Part shown: positions 59,285-64,000 of the stretch, one piece after another
Layout: each line of letters opens with the position of its first letter
How positions within the stretch are numbered: position 1 is the stretch's first letter
NCBI GenBank assembly: GCA_905221605.1
Contig: CAJNDS010000378.1
Coordinates: forward strand, 62,001 to 126,000
Source of the DNA: Symbiodinium natans
Lineage: Eukaryota > Sar > Dinophyceae > Suessiales > Symbiodiniaceae
Direction: 5' to 3'
Length of the DNA: 64,000 nucleotides
The notes under the pieces: model-generated
What the model was told of the DNA's origin: nothing
Databases searched by the model: none
Seen by the model: the letters and a program-made list of their open reading frames with translations, nothing else
Translations under genes and position numbers: made by a program

Positions 59285-62047
59285 ATGCTCGCACAATCGA
59301 GCCACCGCAGCCTGCCGGGCACCACGGCCAGAGAAGCCTTGGTGGCAAGGCGAGATGCAAAGCGATTGCACCGGCACCGGCTTCATGGAAGCCTCGATAG
59401 CCTCAGTAGCCATTCTGGGACCCATTCTGGGCTTTTGGCTGGAGTTGCTTTGGTCACCTCACAGAGAAAGTCTGCCCGTTCCCGCGTCTTGTTGAGACTA
59501 GCTAAAATTGCCAATGAAGAGTCGGCTGAAGGTCCAGAAGCACTCGCTCCCGACTCGCGAGCAACGCTGGCTCAACAATCGGAAACGGAGTCTGGTATCG
59601 GCACAAGGCCCACTTGGCACGCCAAACTGCAGCGAGTGTGTTGCACTTGCGACTACGATACGATAGCTCGGGTTGCACTGTCCCTTGGGAGCGACGATGC
59701 AGCAGCTTTCGTTGAAGCTGTTGCGCACGAATGTGTGACACGCCACTTCAGCTTCTTCACCGAGACCCTGAGGGCATGTCGTTTGCGCGACGTGGCTCCA
59801 CTCGTAAGCGTTGAGCTGTATCATTTGGTGGAGCCTTGGCTTCGAGAGCAGTGTGCCAACCATGCCGCCTGGGAAGCCGTGATCTACGCCTTAACCTTGA
59901 AGTCATTTGAAGCGAACGAATACCCAGATGAGGCTTTCAATCTCCTCAGTGAAATGGAGAGCGGGGCAGATCCCCGAATGCCAGAGCCAACAAGTGCGAC
60001 ATACTGCATTCTCGTCCAAGCCGTTGCTAGTAGCCGGGGCCGCATGGCTGCCAGGCAGCTGTTGTCCAGGTCAGCTTCCTTCCTGATACGTTCTGAACCT
60101 GTCATCTATTTAATGTTGGCCGCGGTGCATGCCGATGCAGACATCGACACGGCGAAGACATTTGTGCGAAAGGGTGAGATGTTGATGAGGTCTTGGAAAG
60201 GCAGCAAGGACGTGTTGCACCTCGGCTGGTCCTTTGTCGTGTCGTCGCTGGTAGGAAGGTTTGAAGGGAACCCGCCGCGACCCCTCACATGCGCAAGTCT
60301 TGGTCTGAATCCCCACAGCCCCGTTCAATGCTATAAGCCCGCCTCTTGCCTGAAGCATCGAGAAGCAGGTCGAGGATCTTCAGGGATTTTGGGCTGGTCT
60401 TGGACTCTGCACTTCCCAAATTGGATCGGACTTTGAGTGTTGGGGGCTGTTTGGGTTCCGGTCTCCAGCTCTAGTTACTCTAGTAGCTTATCCTATCGAT
60501 CCTCACACTGCAGGCTCCAACCAGGTTTTCTGTACACCACATTACTTGCAGCTTATCGGCGGATGGGGCGTTTGCGAGATTGCTACACCGTTCTTGGTGT
60601 GATGCAGCAGCATAAGATCCAGCCTGACTATGTTTCCTTTGGTGTTTTGCAGCAAGCTTGCTGGGGCCATCTCGATGCAGCAATAGAGATTCGACAGCTC
60701 TTGCGCCTCATGGAGGTCATGGCAGTCACACCAACAACGATCAACTACAACGCCCTCATCAAAGCATATAGTGACACGGGGCAGCTCACGATGGCACTTC
60801 AAGTTGCCAACCGAATGCGAGAAGCTGGAGTTCCCTGGGATCAGTTCACATACCATTACTTGCTTTGTGCCGTGGTTGGTGCGGAGCAGATGCAGCTTGC
60901 GGTTCGCCTGCTTACTGGAATGCAAGGTGATGGAGTGAGACCCCGGGCCAGGCACTACATTGCTGTGTTCGTGGGTCTTGCACAGGCAGGTTTCTATGAA
61001 GATGCAGTGCGCGTGTTCGAGCGCCTGGCCTCTATGGGCGCGCAATATGCAAATCTATATGCTTACAATGTCATGATGGGCATACAGTGCCGCAGGGGTG
61101 ACATGGAGTCTGCATTGCGGACGTTGAACCGGCTTCAAGAAGTGGGGATGGAAGCCAACACAATGTCCTTTCGCCTGTTGTTGGAAGGGTATGTTTTCGC
61201 AGGTGATTGGATGTCTGCTTTGGACATGCAAGCTCCACTGCTTGCATTTAGAGATCGCCTTCAGAGAATCTGTACAGACACCTCAGTGACTCAGTCGGGT
61301 CGGGAAGCTGCTGCAAAGGAGTTGCAGCAAAAAAGGCACTGGACGAAGGCATACTATCTGCTAATTGACGCAGCTCTCTGGAACGATGAGTGGGTTCGTG
61401 CTGTCAACTTGGTGAAGAACATGGTGGATCAAGGTCTTCCGGTCCACCCTGTAAGGCATGCCCGCCTGGTGCGTGACTTGCAGTTCTACGCTTCCGGTGA
61501 CCAAGATGACGTGGCAGTTACTGATGTTACGTACATCCGGCTTTCGAGTTCTGAAGCCGAAGGGGGTGCCGAGCAGAAGCAAGCCCAATGGATGGCGCGT
61601 GTTCCAAACATCCCAAGGCCCGATGTCGAACTCGCTGTGCCGAGCATGGCCAGCACGGAGAAGATACCGCTTCATGTGTTGGCAGCGAGTTTCGCCCCTC
61701 ACTGGGTTAATCCTGACAGGGGTTCTTTCAGTTTGGATTCCATACCTGACCTGTGCAAGAAGATGCTTGGCAAGGAGGGCCAAGAAGCCTTTCAAGCAGA
61801 TCCCACGGCTGCGTATGCTCTCATTCATGCTTATTATCACACAACCGTTCACCGAAGACCCATCGTCTCAAGAGAGATCCCTGCAAGGGAGGAGATCCTT
61901 GGGCGTGCCGGCCCAGAGACCATTGAGAGCCTGCAAGAGCTCTTCGACTCACAGGGATGGCCCGGCAGAGCTTCGCATGGATATCTCTTCATGAGGCCTC
62001 ACAGAGATCACCTCAGCTTGTACCCTGAGAGGCCATACTTTGTGTAG
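59285..62047 (+). CDS. Pentatricopeptide-repeat (PPR) protein
   Basis: Two exons, 59285-60258 and 60514-62047, joined by a 255-bp GT-AG intron, give 835 residues. The join restores SSLVGRLQPGFLYTTLLAAY. At least six degenerate 35-residue helical repeats follow, e.g. TTINYNALIKAYSDTGQLTM, YHYLLCAVVGAEQMQLAVRL and YAYNVMMGIQCRRGDMESAL; about two more are likely in exon 1. PPR proteins bind organelle RNA, each repeat reading roughly one base, in editing, cleavage or translation. The N-terminus is rich in Arg and Ser with few acidic residues, compatible with a mitochondrial or plastid transit peptide. A non-repeat C-terminal part of about 190 residues has no DYW or SMR motif that I can see. The start at 59285 is the first ATG in the frame; an upstream exon is possible. 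Confidence 0.9.
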
Positions 62048-63055
62048 CTGTCAGCTTGTCCACCCTGTGCAGGCCGGCGTCGGCTGATCTGGATGCTTTG
62101 CTGGTGCTGCTGGGACTTGCCGCATCTCATCCTGAGTCTGTTCTCCTTCTGAAGTCTGAGGACACTGAGAACAGACGTTCTGTGGCCAACGAATGCAAAA
62201 TCCGCAAATATAGGACGCTCGCAGTGACGCTGTCCTCGACGTTGTCTGCGATGCCCGTTGCCGCTCTGATCAACACCAGGCGCTGGGAAACAAAGCAGGC
62301 AGGTGAGCAGGCGTGCAAGGTTAGTCTCGCTTAGGCTTCTGGGCAGCTCTTGGAGTCTTTCCGGTGTGTGTCTATTTGGCCAAAAGCTTGCGGCAAGATG
62401 TGACATGAAGCTGACCCTGAGGATGCTGGTAGCAAGCGCAGACATGCAAACATCGTGCTCCAACTTCGAGAGCTACTTGCGGGCCGCGCTTGCTGGCACG
62501 GAAGTGCCACGGCAAAGTGAGACAGATTTGCCAGAGCCAGATGCTGAGGCGGGCCAGCACGGCACCCATAGAACTTAGACGTGCCATAGCGCAAGGCATC
62601 GGATTATTTGACTAGTCCTTGTCCCATGGATTGATTGAGAAGACGGGGACCGAATCTGCCTGGATCTAGGCACTGCCAGTTACTCAAATCCGGACGCGTA
62701 GATCCAGGCAGATTCTTTCCAAAATTCTTTGAAGACATGAAGACCAGTAACAGATGAAAAGTAAGCTTTCAACTGTGGAATTCACTGGCCACAAACGCAC
62801 AACAAACCCGAAAAAAAAAACTTGCAACTGAAACAGTTGCTGGAGGTGAGTAGCCTTACAGCGTGAGCTCAGGGAGTCAAACAGCTCAAGGCCAAAGGTG
62901 CAAAGAGTACCTGCCCGGGGGGCAAAAATGACCCGCAGTCCAAAAAAAGAGCCATGGGCGGGGGGAAAGGGGACCACAACAGACGGCACGGAAACCCTGC
63001 GACGGGGCCTAGAAAGACCCTGTGGAGGGTAGGGAAGGGTTATTTAGAGAGGGGC
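62048..63055. other. Spacer downstream of the PPR gene; no gene recognised
   Basis: Overlapping + strand open frames at 62056-62334 and 62303-62578 lack family signatures. An A run lies at 62812-62821. A strong inverted repeat at 62652-62715 is listed separately. Confidence 0.35.
62652..62715. repeat. Perfect 17-bp inverted repeat with 30-base loop
   Basis: GAATCTGCCTGGATCTA at 62652-62668 is matched exactly by its complement at 62699-62715. It could be a hairpin, a small terminal-inverted-repeat remnant or a processing signal after the PPR gene. Confidence 0.85.
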
Positions 63056-63059
63056 CAGA

Positions 63060-64000
63060 AGGACGAAACTGGGCCCGCGGGGTTCGAAGAGGAACGGCGC
63101 TTTGAACTGTCTGTTTTGCGAAAAGACCCCAAGATGCCCAATAGGGAACTTCCAAGAGGAAGGGCGTTTTGCATTTGTCTGCCCTGAGAAAAGGCCCCAA
63201 GATGCCCAAGAGGGAACTTCGAAGAGGAACGGCGCTTTGAATTGCCTGCTTTGCGCAACAAACCCCAAAATACCCAATAGGGAACTTCGAAGAGGAACGG
63301 CGTTTTGAATCTGTCTGCTTTGCGAGAAAGCCCCAAGATGCCCAATAGGGAGCTTCGAAGAGGAAGGACGTTTTGAACTGTCTGTTCTGCGAAAAGGCCC
63401 CAAGACTCCCAATAGGGATCTTCGAAGAGGAACGGCGTTTTGAACGGTGTGCTCTGCGAAAAGGCCCCAAGATGCCCAATAGAGAACTTCGAAGAGGAAG
63501 GACGTTTTGAACTGTCTGTTCTGCGAAAAGGCCCCAAGACTCCCAATAGGGATCTTCGAAGAGGAACGGCGTTTTGAACGGTGTGCTCTGCGAAAAGGCC
63601 CCAAGATGCCCAATAGAGAACTTCGAAGAGGAAGGACGTTTTGAACTGTCTGTTCTGCGAAAAGGCCCCAAGACTCCCAATAGGGATCTTCGAAGAGGAA
63701 CGGCGTTTTGAACTGTGTGCTCTGCGAAAAGGCCCCAAGATGCCCAATAGAGAACTTCGAAGAGGAAGGACGTTTTGAACTGTTTGTTCTGCGAAAAGGC
63801 CCCAAGACTCCCAATAGGGATCTTCGAAGAGGAACGGCGTTTTGAACGGTGTGCTCTGCGAAAAGGCCCCAAGATGCCCAATAGAGAACTTCGAAGAGGA
63901 AGGACGTTTTGAACTGTCTGTTCTGCGAAAAGGCCCCAAGACTCCCAATAGGGATCTTCGAAGAGGAACGGCGTTTTGAACGGTGTGCTCTGCGAAAAGG
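63060..64000. repeat. 67-bp tandem repeat in 134-bp dimers, continuing past the window
   Basis: The unit begins GAAAAGGCCCCAAGA and carries CTTCGAAGAGGAA and GCGTTTTGAAC. From about 63400 two variants alternate (ACTCCCAATAGGGATC and ATGCCCAATAGAGAAC), giving a regular 134-bp period: GCTCTGCG recurs at 63451, 63585 and 63719. The left edge (63060-63400) is more diverged. Because 67 is not a multiple of three, overlapping minus-strand frames of 256-302 codons all stay open; they are by-products of the repeat. Confidence 0.92.

Noticed and set aside
63009-63948. Minus-strand proteins of 256-302 residues
   Set aside because: Three overlapping frames are open through the same 67-bp repeat, so they follow from the repeat rather than from selection for a protein.

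Overview
This is nuclear DNA of a dinoflagellate, most likely of the Symbiodiniaceae or a close relative. Genes are broken into many short exons. The splice donors are mostly GC or GA rather than GT, and nearly all acceptors read AG followed by G. Every gene I can identify lies on the + strand. Long GC-rich satellite blocks separate or interrupt genes. None of this fits a bacterium, and there are no operons, CRISPR arrays or insertion sequences. All gene models were assembled by eye, by finding protein-family motifs in three frames and joining them in frame at plausible splice sites. Terminal exons are often missing.

Layout, left to right. 1.6-4.9 kb: exons of a membrane transporter resembling the triose-phosphate/nucleotide-sugar translocator (TPT/DMT) family. 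6.2-7.3 kb: GAT microsatellite and a degenerate repeat that changes orientation. 8.4-10.1 kb: a calcineurin-like metallophosphoesterase with one GC-AG intron. 10.8-12.0 kb: a possible myristoylated first exon and a calpain-type active-site exon. 14.3-17.0 kb: a mitochondrial carrier with all three signature motifs. 18.0-39.6 kb: a beta-lactamase-related hydrolase whose exons lie on both sides of a 15.6 kb satellite array (19.6-35.3 kb); the array therefore sits in one intron of about 16.8 kb. 39.6-45.6 kb: no recognisable gene, only anonymous candidate exons.

45.7-59.1 kb is the richest part. Exons for the N-terminal sugar-binding domain of a family-2 glycoside hydrolase (GH2) lie at 45.7-47.4 kb. 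Exons for the end of its immunoglobulin-like domain and its catalytic barrel lie at 56.1-59.1 kb. Between them is a complete gene for a secreted protein of about 1,776 residues with four tandem GH6 cellulase domains (48.1-55.55 kb). The two GH2 halves complement each other, so the GH6 gene looks nested in a GH2 intron. Both enzymes would act on beta-linked polysaccharide, which suggests a role in cellulosic theca remodelling or food digestion (inference).

59.3-62.05 kb: a pentatricopeptide-repeat (PPR) protein of 835 residues, presumably an organelle RNA-binding factor. 62.65 kb: a perfect 17-bp inverted repeat. 63.06 kb to the end: a 67-bp tandem repeat arranged as 134-bp dimers that runs out of the window.
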